A model generated the notes under the pieces. The model did not search any database. It was given only the letters and a program-made list of their open reading frames with translations, and was not told the origin of the DNA. DNA of 64,000 nucleotides, taken from NCBI GenBank assembly GCA_022592435.1, contig JABYQS010000013.1:372001-436000 (forward strand). Direction: 5' to 3'. Shown one piece after another: positions 11,276-21,845 of the stretch; the first letter of the stretch is position 1; the number at the start of each line of letters is the position of its first letter. This DNA is from Cerioporus squamosus. Taxonomy: Eukaryota > Basidiomycota > Agaricomycetes > Polyporales > Polyporaceae. Both the position numbers and the translations under genes were made by a program.

Positions 11276-14200
11276 TTAAACCGCCACCGCGAGAGACAGG
11301 ATCGCGCCCATGACACCGACCATTGTGGCCAGCATATCCGCCCCCCACGGCTGCGAGCCAGCGTTATCGCTAGACCCTTCCGTCGTACCGGTCGCCGCGG
11401 GACTGTTTGATGTCTCCCCGGAAGCACCCCCTTCCTATTGCAAGGCAAGCTGCACGCAGCACTGTCAGCATGCCGGCCCTGTCGAGGTAACATGCTCCAG
11501 CAAGAGACGTACCAAGGCGAGATGGCCACCGACGACAGGACGCGCGCGGAAGCCCTCGACCGAACCGTCCGTGGTCTCGTACCAGTCACCGAGCGGCTGC
11601 GAGCTCTTGCCGTCCGCGGCGTACTTGCGCACGGAGCTGATGAGCAGGTCGCGGACAGACGTCGACGTCACGAGTGCCGCGGTCCAGATCTCCCAGTCTG
11701 CAAGCGACCATCAGCATTCACCGGAGCATTCAGAGCATGTGCCACAGCGAGCGTACCGGACTTCGTGTATGTGTGGCTGTGGCGGGTGGCGCGTTAGCAC
11801 TGAATACTTGACCGTAATATCACCGGAGGGTTACTCACCGAGTGTCCAGCGGAACGCCGAATGAGTCTGCACGAGGTTAAGACGGAGAGCACGGTGGGCG
11901 AAGAAGGGTGAACGTACTAGCGTGACTGCTGTACCAACTAGTCTCTATTGTGCGTTCCGGACGTCAGTGAAGTGCCGATATCTACGGAGGTGGTACTAAC
12001 GGAGGTCGTAGATCGACTGAGGGAAGACGTTGGTCTTGAGGAGCTTGTCGGCGTAGAGGTTGTACGATAGACCCCATGAGGAGCTGTTACCGTACTATGA
12101 TCCTATCATGAGCTATCATGCGCAATTCGATATGACGGCAGTACTCACCGCTAGGGTCAAGTGAGTCTTGTCCGAGGCCAACGCGAAGTTCTGCCACTGA
12201 GTCTGGTATGAAGCCGCGATAGACTGCGAAGCGCTCTCCGTCAACGTGATAATCAAGTATGCAGCCAGTCCTGCTACGCACGCTGTAGTTGTTGGCCCGA
12301 GTGGTATCACCAACGAGCGACGCGATCTGGGACATGGCTTTGATGCCGATGATACCCTTGATAGCGAGGTTGGTCTGGTTCGCAAGGGTGCCCGCGAAAT
12401 CGTCCGTGCTAAGTTGCTCTGCGGGGATGAGCGAGTCCTGGATCAGGAACTGCGCCCATTGGTCGAGGAGGTTGAACTGTTGGTAATCGCAACTTGATAA
12501 GCCCTCGTGAACCAGGTAACAGTCATGGCAGGTGCACTCACGTATTGCTTGAGGAGCGCGGTGTCGCCCGTCTTCTGCACGTAGCTGAGCGTCATGATGA
12601 GCATGTTGCCGCTCTCCTCGACCTGCATGGCCTCGTCCTTGCCGTCGTTATGGCCGATCGCCTGGGGGTAGTGAGCGCCAATGTCGTGGACGGCCCACTT
12701 GTTCGGGTACTGGCCCGTCGCCTGGTACTCGAACAAGGGCAGGAGCAGCTGCTTGCCGATGACCGGGTTGGTGTACAGGAACAGAGGCCAGGAGGGGAAG
12801 ATGACATCAACGGTGTTCGTGTTCTGTGTCAGAGCGGATGAGCATATCATTCTGCTGATCTGTAGTGGGTGGGACGTACACCGTCGCTGGAGATCTCCTT
12901 CATGAACGTCGTGACGTCGGACGTGTTGAACGCGCCGCTGCTGGTCTTCGAGACAGTGATCTCGAGTGCACCGAGGGTCTGGCGGATCGAAAGTGCGACG
13001 ACGTCTGCATAGTCAGACGATATCTTGGATGCGTCCGCCTTAACCTTCGCATCGAATGCATTCGCACGAGCCAAGGCATTGCTGTAGTCATTGATGAACG
13101 TCGAGATCTGCGTTCGATGCATCAGCAAATCTCAATACGAAGACAGAACAGGTCAAACTCACAGCGTTAGCGACGGTGGAGAACCTGGTCCAGAAGAAGT
13201 AGCTGCGGTTTTGACGGCCGTTGTTGGCGGTGATATACTGGACAGCGGGATCCCGGACATGGCCGATGATGAAGACGGTAGGTGCAGTGGCACTCGTGAC
13301 AGTGCCGAGATCGTGCGCAAAGGCGAAGACGGGCCAGCGGTCGGACACAGCGCGGAAGTTGGTATCCGCAGTGTTCGCGAGCTTCCCGTTGTTGATGAAC
13401 TGAGCACGGACGACAGCATCCTCACCGCTCTGCCAGGTGGCGCCCTGGGTCTGCAACAGTGAAGGAAGCGTCAGCGATACTGCCTATGGATGACATGTAA
13501 CAGCGCACGTACGTTGAGGGTGGCATGGTATGCGGAGCCCTCTGGGTAACCGTCAGCACCTGCTGAATGGACTGAGGGAAGATGGCACTCACGCTGGATG
13601 TGGTCGTTGATCTCGCTGAAGGAGCCTTGCGAAGAAAGCTGAACCTGGTGTGTGAGGATGTTGCCGGTAGTGGTAGTCCAGTTCGCAGTCAAGCTGTTGT
13701 CGCCAGTGACCCACTCGGCGCTGATGTCGGTGTAGATCTGCACGCTATGGGATTTGCCATCGTTGGCCGCCGCGGAGACGGCGTAGTACGAGAATGGGAG
13801 GGATTGATTTACGAGGTCCGAGGTCTAGAGCATCCCGATTTAAACCCGTGTCATGAGTGCAACGGAAGCATTCGCGACCTACCTCCACGGGACTGAGGAA
13901 GGTAATCGTGAGATCGATCGGTCCGGCAGTCATCACGAACACACTCTGCGTGGACGTGAACTGTAGCAGGTGATTGAGCTTCGATACGTCATATCAGAAC
14001 AGCCAGGCACTCACCGTAAGGCTCTTCTGAGTTGCCTTGCTGGCACCGGACACGGTGGGGGCACCAAGCCAGTTGTACGTCGTTCCATCAACCTTCACGT
14101 AACCAGCCCATCCCAGGATCTGGTCGAGCAGTCCGATGAGCATGAATGACTCGGTTCAGACCACAAGCCACTCACACTGCCAGTCCAGAAGGTAGGCCAT

Positions 14201-14373
14201 GCCGCATTCAATGCAGTTCCTGCTCCTTGGGGGAGCCAAGCGGAAACATATGGGGTACGAACTGCGAGCGGTACCGAGGCGGGGTTGAAGGGAGTGGCCG
14301 TCCATGTCACTGCTCCCAGAACGGGAGCAAGCAACATGGAACACCACGTTGCGAGGAGGGCTGGTGCGTACAT
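11276..14373 (-). CDS. Secreted glutaminase GtaA-type (DUF4965/DUF1793), probable GPI anchor
   Basis: This predicted extracellular glutaminase hydrolyses L-glutamine to glutamate and ammonia. The chosen start at 14373 gives a signal peptide, MYAPALLATWCSMLLAPVLG, directly followed by VTWTATPFNPASVPLAVRTP and YVSAWLPQGAGTAL, the usual family N-terminus. Conserved segments follow: TWQSGEDAVVRAQFINNGKL, YSYYAVSAAANDGKS-like FSYYAVSAAANDGKS, WPVFAFAHDLG, VFPSWPLFLYTNP-like IFPSWPLFLYTNPVIG, KWAVHDIGAHYPQAIGHNDG, MQVEESGNMLIMTLSYVQ, DDFAGTLANQTNLAIKGIIG and PLGDWYETTDGSVEGFRARP. The C-terminus is a Gly/Ser/Thr linker with small residues (SSDNAG), then the hydrophobic LATMVGVMGAILSLAVAV to the stop, which resembles a GPI-attachment signal. 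About fifteen short exons are present. A longer in-frame start at 14637 lacks a signal peptide at its N-terminus, and a TATA box at 14453-14460 supports the shorter one. Confidence 0.88.
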
Positions 14374-15769
14374 GTAGGTCCGAGTCGTAATCGTCAGCGC
14401 GGCAGAGGAGGAGGACCGTGCGGCTTCGGATAGAATAGAGAGTTCACCGAGGTTTATATACGTCGTGTCCCAGATGTCGACGAACGGCCAGCCAGCTGGG
14501 TGTTGTGTCGGGACTCGGGAGCCAGACTCCAGTCCGATGCCGTGTCGGGAATCTACTGGGATCAGAATGCGCTGTGAAACAACCTCATGCAAGCGAGGGG
14601 AAACGCGCGTTGGAGCCGCAGCCAAGGAGGGTACCACGCTGAGCGTCAGTCAGGTGGACTGTAATGTGACATGGGCTGCACGCCGTGGACGAGGGACCGC
14701 AGCGATTCTACGTCGTCATATCAGACCGTGATGAGCCATTTCCCTTTGCGCCTTGTGTGAGCGAGGTATTTTCCGTATGCAATGCGGTCCCGAGGTTGAG
14801 CGAGGCCATGGGACCTCGGTGTCATGTTGCCGCGAGATGATCGTAGTGCGTACTGTATGATGAGTTATCGAGTCCGACCAACGTTGTACAGATGACAATG
14901 TTGGCTTCTCTTCTGTTCAGTGTTCTCCAGACAGCCCTAGATCTCGGAAGGAGTGGGTCAATCACGCAAACAGACGTTCGACGTACCTTGCAAACGCGCT
15001 AACGAGACTCAGCGTGATACTCGAAGACTCGGACCACACACAGCTGTTTGTGTATTGCACAACCTCCCCACTGTGTCCGGTCTTCCTGACAGTTTGGAGC
15101 AGCTCTAGAAACAGTAGCCTCATGTGTCCTGTTGTAGTCCATACGTTGCGAGAGGGTTGAAGTTGAGTTGGGGGTGCAACAATCAGTGATCGCAGGGAGT
15201 GGCGAAAGCTGAGAGAGAGCCTGGCGGCCAGTCCAGACCGCAGACGCCATCAGGTTGGGTGGCGGTGCTGCACATCAGCGTTAACAATATCGCTGCCGCC
15301 GGTTTGTCTGAACGACAGTCTTCAACGACTACAAGTCCTGCAAGAGAATGTAACGTAGTTAGAGCATCAGGAAGCGTCCCTAAGTTCGAATAGAAACAGT
15401 TATCACGGGGTAGCGATCACTTAGCAGCCACTTGAGTGATGCATCGATATTTGCAAGCTGGGGACCTAAATCTGCACATCCTCTGGGTCGACGCGGCAGC
15501 GGTGCACACACCAGTGCATGTGCTTATAGCGACACGTAGAAGAAGGATGAGTGCGATCGAGTGGTAGTAACGGTAGAGGCTGCAGTACATAGTGCAAGCG
15601 ATGAAGTCACTGCCGGCGGTTGGCCTGCTATAGCTCACGCGAGAGCCACGTGGCATATACTCGCGGGGCGGTTCGAGGCGGAGTCGATTCGCTGTTCCCG
15701 CCATCCACCTTCCTAGGCTCGGCCACACTCTCAGGCGTGCGACGCGCCCTCTCCTCCCTCGTCGTCGTC
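14374..15769. other. Divergent intergenic region, glutaminase / coiled-coil gene
   Basis: About 1.4 kb without a supportable gene, apart from the TATA box listed separately. The size is large for this region and fits a regulated promoter for the secreted glutaminase. Short open frames inside it show no family features. Confidence 0.5.
14453..14460 (-). promoter_or_regulatory. TATA box of the glutaminase gene
   Basis: The complement reads TATATAAA. It lies about 80 bases upstream of the chosen ATG at 14373, leaving room for a short 5' UTR. It supports the signal-peptide start over the longer upstream reading frame. Confidence 0.6.
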
Positions 15770-17004
15770 ATGGACATCCCCACTCCACGAGAACTGGAGT
15801 TAGAAACTCTTCTGCGCCAGCGCGACGCGCAGGTCGCTGAGCTCACCGTGCGTATTGTCGTGCCGCAGCTGATAGCGTATCCATCTCACGTCTCGACGCG
15901 TCCTAGGATGAAGTCACGCACCTACGGCAGTATCTCGCGAGCCAGCCACCTCCCTCAGCCACCGAACCTACCACTATACCTCCAGCGTTGATGTCGTTGC
16001 TACTGCCCCACCTCAATCAACACAGTTCTTCCGCCACAACTGGGTCAGGCTCGGTCACAACCGCCCTCATTCAGAGGGGAAAGATCCTCCAAGAGGAGAA
16101 TGACGAGCTTTACGAACTCCTCAAGACAGGAGAGACGGGTCGTTTGAAGGAGGATGTCCGGGCTCTCAGACGAGTCGTACAGAAGCTGCAGGGGGCGCTT
16201 AGAGGTGCGTCGGACGTGTGTATCCCCAGAATCAGCCGGACTGACTGTCTGTGGGGCTGTAGAATCTCACCAAGTCATTTCATCCCTGTCGTACGTACCT
16301 GGCCCTGTCTGAGTGACTGCCACCCCCTGACATGCCACCACAGAGCTGAGCTGAAGGAGTCGCAAGACGCGCTTCTCCAAGCACACGGGCGTCAAACCCA
16401 CCAACCTTCCCCAGCGCCTCGTCCCCACCAGCCTCCGTCACACCTCGCCAATGGTACTGGCAAGCTCCCACCCACTGGACCTCGTGCGCACAAAAAGCCG
16501 CGTCTGTCCGAGCCGCAGATTTCTCCCGTCGCGTCGAATGTATCCCTCCCTGTCCCACCGAAGCCTCATCTCTCCGCAGCAAATGCGACGCAGCCCCGCG
16601 CTGTCTCACGGGATTCTCGTGCATCGCAGGACAGGAAGCCCAATGTCGAGACTGGTGGAATGGACGTCGACGATGACAGTCGTTCTCGGCCGCGTTCGCC
16701 TTTGCGCGAGCGTGACCGACCCCCTCACCGGGATAGGGAACGTGACCGGGACAAGGACCGTGACCGCGATCGAGGTGACAGAGATCGTGTCAGAAACCGC
16801 GACAGAGAGCGCGAAAAGGACCGTGATCGCGAGCACGACCGGTCATCTCGTCGCAACGGAGGTGGTGGTGGTGGTGGTAGTGGGGGAGGTGGCCGCAGGG
16901 GTGGTGGCAGACGGACAAACGGCAACACCGGCAACACAAGTAGCAATAACGACGCCTATGGAAATGGCGCGGATCGGACGCTGGCGGAACGCATGGGACT
17001 ATGA
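15770..17004 (+). CDS. Coiled-coil protein with RD/RE-rich tail, possible Mum2/WTAP-like
   Basis: Start MDIPTPRELELETLLRQRDA at 15770. An intron ends at TCCTAG, then DEVTHLRQYLASQPPPSATE, a Ser/Thr linker, and a heptad-like coiled coil, RGKILQEENDELYELLKTGE, RLKEDVRALRRVVQKLQGAL and ESHQVISSLS. After a short intron comes ELKESQDAL. The second half is low complexity: Pro/His-rich, an acidic spot (MDVDDDS), a run of Arg-Asp/Arg-Glu dipeptides (about 16720-16840), a Gly-rich stretch (16860-16915) and a C-terminus TLAERMGL. The coiled coil around QEENDELYELL resembles the WTAP/Mum2 family of m6A-writer scaffolds, and RD/RE tails are typical of splicing-related nuclear proteins. This identity is an inference from pattern only. 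The gene is 5' complete, and four exons fit GT-AG rules. Confidence 0.65.
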
Positions 17005-18733
17005 CTGGACTCGAGTGGCCAATCGTGGCGTGCACCACGGACGCACGTCGCGTTGTGTAGTACATACCGGTACGACTCTCTCCTTGGGACGTTACTGCAC
17101 GTGTATTCATAAGATCTAACTTATCCCTAACTGGATGTTCTCACCCACAGTTGTATTCATACTATGTTTGCGCTCCATCGTCGTAATGCTTTGCGGAATC
17201 GTATATCTCCTCGTTGTATCTATTCCAGCCATTCCCCGGCTCTAGTTGTGTATGCACCGGCTGACCTACCTGCTTGAACATTTGTAGTCTCCCCCTCACC
17301 ACTCACGACCCGCCATGCCCGAGAGCGTCCACGGTCTACACTGCACTTCCATCATAATTTCTCCTCATGACTCACTCAACTCCCCCCTCCTGCATCTCTA
17401 TCGCATCTTGATATACATGGGTACTGTATCATGACCGTACCATGTGCGAATTCTGCTCTAGGCACACTCCCTTTCACCTGCTGTGTTACCACATGCTTCC
17501 TCCATGACGTCTGACATGTATCCCTCTAGCAATTCCTATCCACGAGGTCGTGTGCGACGCCTCAGCCACCCATGTTTGCGGTAATGTTCATTTGTCAGTT
17601 TAGTCGCCGACATCGCTGCGACGGCGGACCATCCCCTTCTGCTGACACGACGAAGTGGCCGGGCTCTCCATCCTGTCCGGCATGACCGGCGATGCCGTGC
17701 ACAACTAGCGCAAGCCTCTCCGACAGGTCTTCGCCTTCGCGCAACCCTCAACGTCATACAAGTCGGTGGAGTCCGATGTGTACTTCAAGCTTTCCTCGGT
17801 GATTCCCCTGCGCTGTCACTGGTGGTTATCTGACTGGGCGAATCTCGTACATTGAAGATGAGTGAGCCTGATTGCCCTCACTTCTGTCCCCTACTTGATG
17901 CTGATGCCGAGAACTTGGCCGTACAAGCTTGTTCAGCACCTCGAGCCCAGAAGATCATCCTCTAGATATCATCCCCCGGAACAGGAACGGCCGAGGACGA
18001 ACTCGACGACCCTGGTGCCACCGAGCGTCACGGCGGTCTGATTGACTGTATGCATTATTCACTGAATGCAAGGATATCGACCGACGCCGCCCCGTTCCCC
18101 AATAGGCGTGTTTCCGCCCGCCCATCCTTCCTTCTCCATTCTTGATCTCCCGCACTCCTCGACGACATCCCCGTAATCAGGACCCCCAAGATGTAAGCCA
18201 GGAAGTACTAGTCAGGTACGCGGGGTGTCCTCAACCGCCACAACTCCGAACTCTCGCGCATTCATCCATCTCGCACGAGTTGGTCATCTCTCAATCTCAT
18301 GTGTACAGCGAGGTGTGCGATGCCCGACTGCGGGATCCCGACGCGTCGTCCTCCCAGGGTCCCAACTGGAGTCAAGGCCGAACAGCGCGCCGCGGCACAG
18401 CTTCTCCCCAACAGTGGTGAGACCGCCATGCAAGCACTCCTCTCGCGTATCGCTCGACGGCGCTCGCATGCAATAGTCCTCGGACGCGCCGACCCGGCGT
18501 GGGCGACTCAGGTGCGTCCGCCCGCTGTCCCACCGACACCTGTAACGCGTCTCGGACTTTGGCTCCCTACTTTGGCGAACCGCCCTCTGTGAGCTTGCAG
18601 CGGCCTCTTCATGGGCGTCGGGAGGCGTGCAGGGGCGCATACAACTCGGATCGAGAGCACCTCGCAACGTTAACGACGCACCGTCGCGACGCGCTCTCTT
18701 CACTCCGCCTACGCTTCGGCCCGACGCATCGAC

Positions 18734-18753
18734 CGGGAGCCTCGAGGCTCCCG
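18734..18753. repeat. Perfect 20-bp palindrome
   Basis: CGGGAGCCTC followed directly by its exact complement GAGGCTCCCG, with no loop. It sits in the gene-poor tract. It could be a dimeric-factor binding site or a cruciform-prone site, or chance in GC-rich DNA. Confidence 0.5.
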
Positions 18754-20656
18754 CCCGTGTGCTGACGTCCGTGCGTCGAAGCGACTCGTAGCCTGAGACG
18801 GCTAGCTACTGAATCGCGCAGCCTGTGCCAAGCCTGAGCTGCATTGAGTTGAAGTTGTGGCTGCCTTCCTGTCAATGTCATGGTCCGTGGACGCAGGCGG
18901 GTCGGTACCCGCCTGCACTCAGCGACCGCACTCTGCGGGGACACATCCACCGAGTAGGGGAGGGTATCTCGAGGCAAGTTCGCCACCTTCACCCGGGGGC
19001 GGATTGTGCGTGACAGCGCGCGTCCCGCGTGTGGCGAGAGACCACGTATCCGGGACTCGAGGACGTGCGCCCCGTTCCCGCAGCTGCCAATCAACTTACG
19101 CCGCAGGCTGGGGCCCGGGGACACTGCGCACAGCGGCACACTGCAAGCGCACCTCAGTGTGGGCGCCTCTATCGGCGCGGCCTCTTCCTGATTCAGAGCC
19201 TGATCCTCGAGCTTCGGCGGTTTGTGGTTAGTCGCTCTTTCGTGTCGCTGGCTGCGCCCCGGGCTCAGCCTGAGCTGCCTTCTTTGCCTGGCTGCACGCT
19301 TGCTTACCCATCAATCATCAATGGGACATGGGCAGCGTATGTCATGAGCCGGCCGACCGCAGTCTTTCCAAGGAGCTGGCTTGCTCAATGCTACCTTCTG
19401 ACTTCAATGCCGGGCAGGATCAGCACTAGTCCCCCGATGACCCTGCCAATCCGATGCCAATTTTGTGGTCGCGGCGCGATGGTATCATTGTCATTGATTG
19501 TCGACTTGTTGGCAACAGCACCCCGGTGGTCGTGGACCGTGGTCGTCGAAACCTCCGAGGAACCGGACCGAGACAGTCATGCCATACATATAGACCCGGG
19601 CCCTGCCCTCGTCATCAACTTGACTGAGTCCCATCACACCTGGCCGCATCGCATTGCATGAAAGCTCGAGGACACCGAGGACAGCCGGGAGATGTATTGT
19701 ACTAGTAATTTGTGTGAGTGCTTTGGCTCGGTGTCCGCCATCATGCATCAGGAGCTAGTTAATGACGGGATGAGCATTCCTGATAGAGTAGCTCGTTCAG
19801 ATATTATTGAGTCAACCGGGCCGGCCTTCACGCGCACGCCGCCCCGAGGCTCGCTGCTGCTCTCACGCCGAGGACAGTGAACATCCGGGTGACGGGTTTC
19901 AGCTCTGTAAGTACTGTACAGCAGCGCACGGGGGTCCCAGCGTGGCGCTCTACTAAGCAATACATACTTGAGCTTCTAGCGTCGGGTTGGCAGTGGCTCG
20001 TGCATCGGCATCCCCGAACATTCCTGCGTTGTGTGAGCATACATAGGTGCATACTCTTTGTCACGCTGAGACAGAGGCCTCGCGCACCCCAAAAAGCTTG
20101 TCGCAACTCTATCGCCGCGCCCGGCGGTCCCTGAGATAAGCCTGATTTCCTCCGTATGTACTGAATGTTTAACACACAGACGACGCGGACGGGCGACCAC
20201 GAACATTCCTATCTAACACGCGTCTTGGAGACATGCAGCAGGGCGGGCGCGACGGGGCGCGCACAGCGATCATTCTCGCTGTCTGCCCAGCGTCACGACT
20301 ACAACGGTGCCAGATCGCAGCGGCCGCCAACGACAGGTTCACACAATGGCGCGCGGTGGTTCAAAAGTGTGGCGACGACGCCCATGGAGACACTTGGTAT
20401 TCTTACAGCTAGCGTACACGATGACAGGCTACATGCGCGGGACTGCGCCCGTGCGCCATTAAGGGAGAGCAATGCAGCGTAGTGAACTAGGGGGATTACT
20501 GCACCGTATGTTAGCGAGGTGGAGGGCGGCGGTTAATGTACGGGAGAACCACGGAACGGGCGACGGCGGAGAAGACGAGAATATTTTTGCACGAACTCTA
20601 TGCACAGAGAATGTGAATGCGGATGCGAATGAGGAACCCGTTACCCGAGAAAATGC

Positions 20657-20687
20657 GAACGTGAACGTGAATGTGAATGTAAATGAG
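20657..20687 (+). repeat. Short AAYGTG hexamer array
   Basis: Five imperfect tandem copies of a six-base unit (AACGTG / AATGTG / AATGTA). It reads through an open frame as alternating Asn-Val, but that frame has no other protein-like feature, so it is treated as a simple repeat. Confidence 0.55.
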
Positions 20688-21161
20688 TGGATGGGACGCG
20701 ACCATGCAGGGACCAACGGACGAATGAACATATGCCATGACAACAAGGAACCCCAGGGAAAACAACGAAAACAACGACCGTGGACGAATAAAACTGTGAG
20801 AATAGCGTACGGGGGTGATGGTGGTAGTAGTACAAGGTTTGGCGCGACGCGGCGCCGGTCCAGGATCTCTTCAGGAGGTTGAACTTGAGAGAGGAAGAAG
20901 GAACGCGCGAGATGTTGCAATTCTCCGTCCCAACGTCCACGCCGCCACCGCCGACGATGCTTGACGGGGATGTCATCGGGGCGAACAGCGCAGTCGGGAG
21001 ATTCGACTACACCGGACTCCCCGCCGCGTCTCTGTCGCAAGGGACCCCGTGAATGCGCGCGGTAGTGGCCTCGCGTCAATCACGGGCAAGCTTGGATGCT
21101 GACGGGAGACGAGACGCAAGGTCTCGAGGCGCGGACGGAGATCGCGCGCGAACGTGAGGCG

Positions 21162-21845
21162 TCAATGCGATTCAGTGCCCAAACCGCGACGCCTGCTTGG
21201 GCTCGCGCTAGTGCTAGTGCGAGACGTGCGGGGGGTGTGCCGGAGCGCTGGTGATGGGCAGCCGGCGGTGGTTGACGGCGAGTTGGTGAGATCGGGGATG
21301 ATGATCTGCATAGGACGAGAGCGTCCTGGTGTTGCGGGTGGCGTGCGCAGTACGGGGCGTCTCGCTCCTGGGCTGTCGAAGGCCGATGAGGGAATTGGGG
21401 GGACGGGCGGGATGGAGGCAGAGAGCTGCTGTGGTGGAGGGGGCGAGTGGGATCGCGCGCGGGAGGCCACGGTGACTGAGGAGGTGCGTCGGTGAGACCG
21501 GCGTGATGACGCACTGCGGGGAGTGCTGGGCGGAGAGCCAGAGGAACAGGGCGAACCTGTGGACGCGTCCGAGAGAGCAGGGCTCGCGCTCTGGGTTCCA
21601 AACTCGTCCCCGTCGAACCAGAGCTGCTTTTGGATCTTGGGGGTGAGGGTGGCCGGGTCCTGGTGGATGAGCCTCTCGAGGAGGGGAGAGCCTACGAGAC
21701 GCGGTGGGATGGGAGGCTCGCCGGGATGAGACGGCAAGTGCAGTCTGGAACGCGAGGAGATGCGGCGGGGGAAGACCGGGGGCGAGGGGAGGGGCGCAGG
21801 GACAAGCTGGGGCGAAGGCATCCTGGGTGGTGGGCAGAGAGACAT
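21162..21845 (-). CDS. Small Ser/Pro-rich protein of unknown function
   Basis: A single-exon frame of 227 residues from MSLCPPPRMPSPQLVPAPLP. The only ordered-looking part is residues about 45-80: PPIPPRLVGSPLLERLIHQD followed by PATLTPKIQKQLWFDGDEFG, a helical and aromatic motif flanked by disordered sequence. The rest is Ser/Pro/Arg-rich with possible phosphosites (RRSHRRTSS, SPGARRPVLRTPPATPGR) and ends RRRGLGTESH. The frame is open much further upstream (to 22415), but a TATA element at 21918-21924 lies about 75 bases before this ATG and the upstream extension has no protein character. No family is recognised. Mixed polar composition suggests a regulatory intrinsically disordered protein. 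Confidence 0.6.
   Translation of the reverse strand: MSLCPPPRMPSPQLVPAPLPSPPVFPRRISSRSRLHLPSHPGEPPIPPRLVGSPLLERLIHQDPATLTPKIQKQLWFDGDEFGTQSASPALSDASTGSPCSSGSPPSTPRSASSRRSHRRTSSVTVASRARSHSPPPPQQLSASIPPVPPIPSSAFDSPGARRPVLRTPPATPGRSRPMQIIIPDLTNSPSTTAGCPSPALRHTPRTSRTSTSASPSRRRGLGTESH

Larger units (their letters stand above)
17005..21161. other. 4.2 kb gene-poor tract
   Basis: Downstream of the coiled-coil gene and downstream of the leftward Ser/Pro-rich gene, no reading frame with protein-like composition, splice structure or family motif could be supported on either strand. Short open frames are Arg/Ser/Pro-rich, as expected from GC-rich random sequence. Notable items are a perfect 20-bp palindrome at 18734-18753, an AATAAA at about 20788, and five copies of an AAYGTG hexamer at about 20657-20687. 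It may contain untranslated RNA, but nothing shows this. Confidence 0.4.

Noticed and set aside
14374..14637. Longer glutaminase start at 14637
   Set aside because: It would place 88 residues before a clear signal peptide, and the TATA box at 14453-14460 lies inside it.
18609..19231. Overlapping open frames on both strands near 18.6-19.2 kb
   Set aside because: Both are Arg/Ser-rich, with no splice-supported extension and no motif.
20459..21079. Leftward 206-residue open frame with Phe-Thr repeats
   Set aside because: The repeat is the complement of a DNA hexamer array. The rest lacks protein character.
17005..21161. RIP-mutated transposon graveyard
   Set aside because: The tract is GC-rich like its surroundings and shows no AT bias or transposase or reverse-transcriptase motifs.
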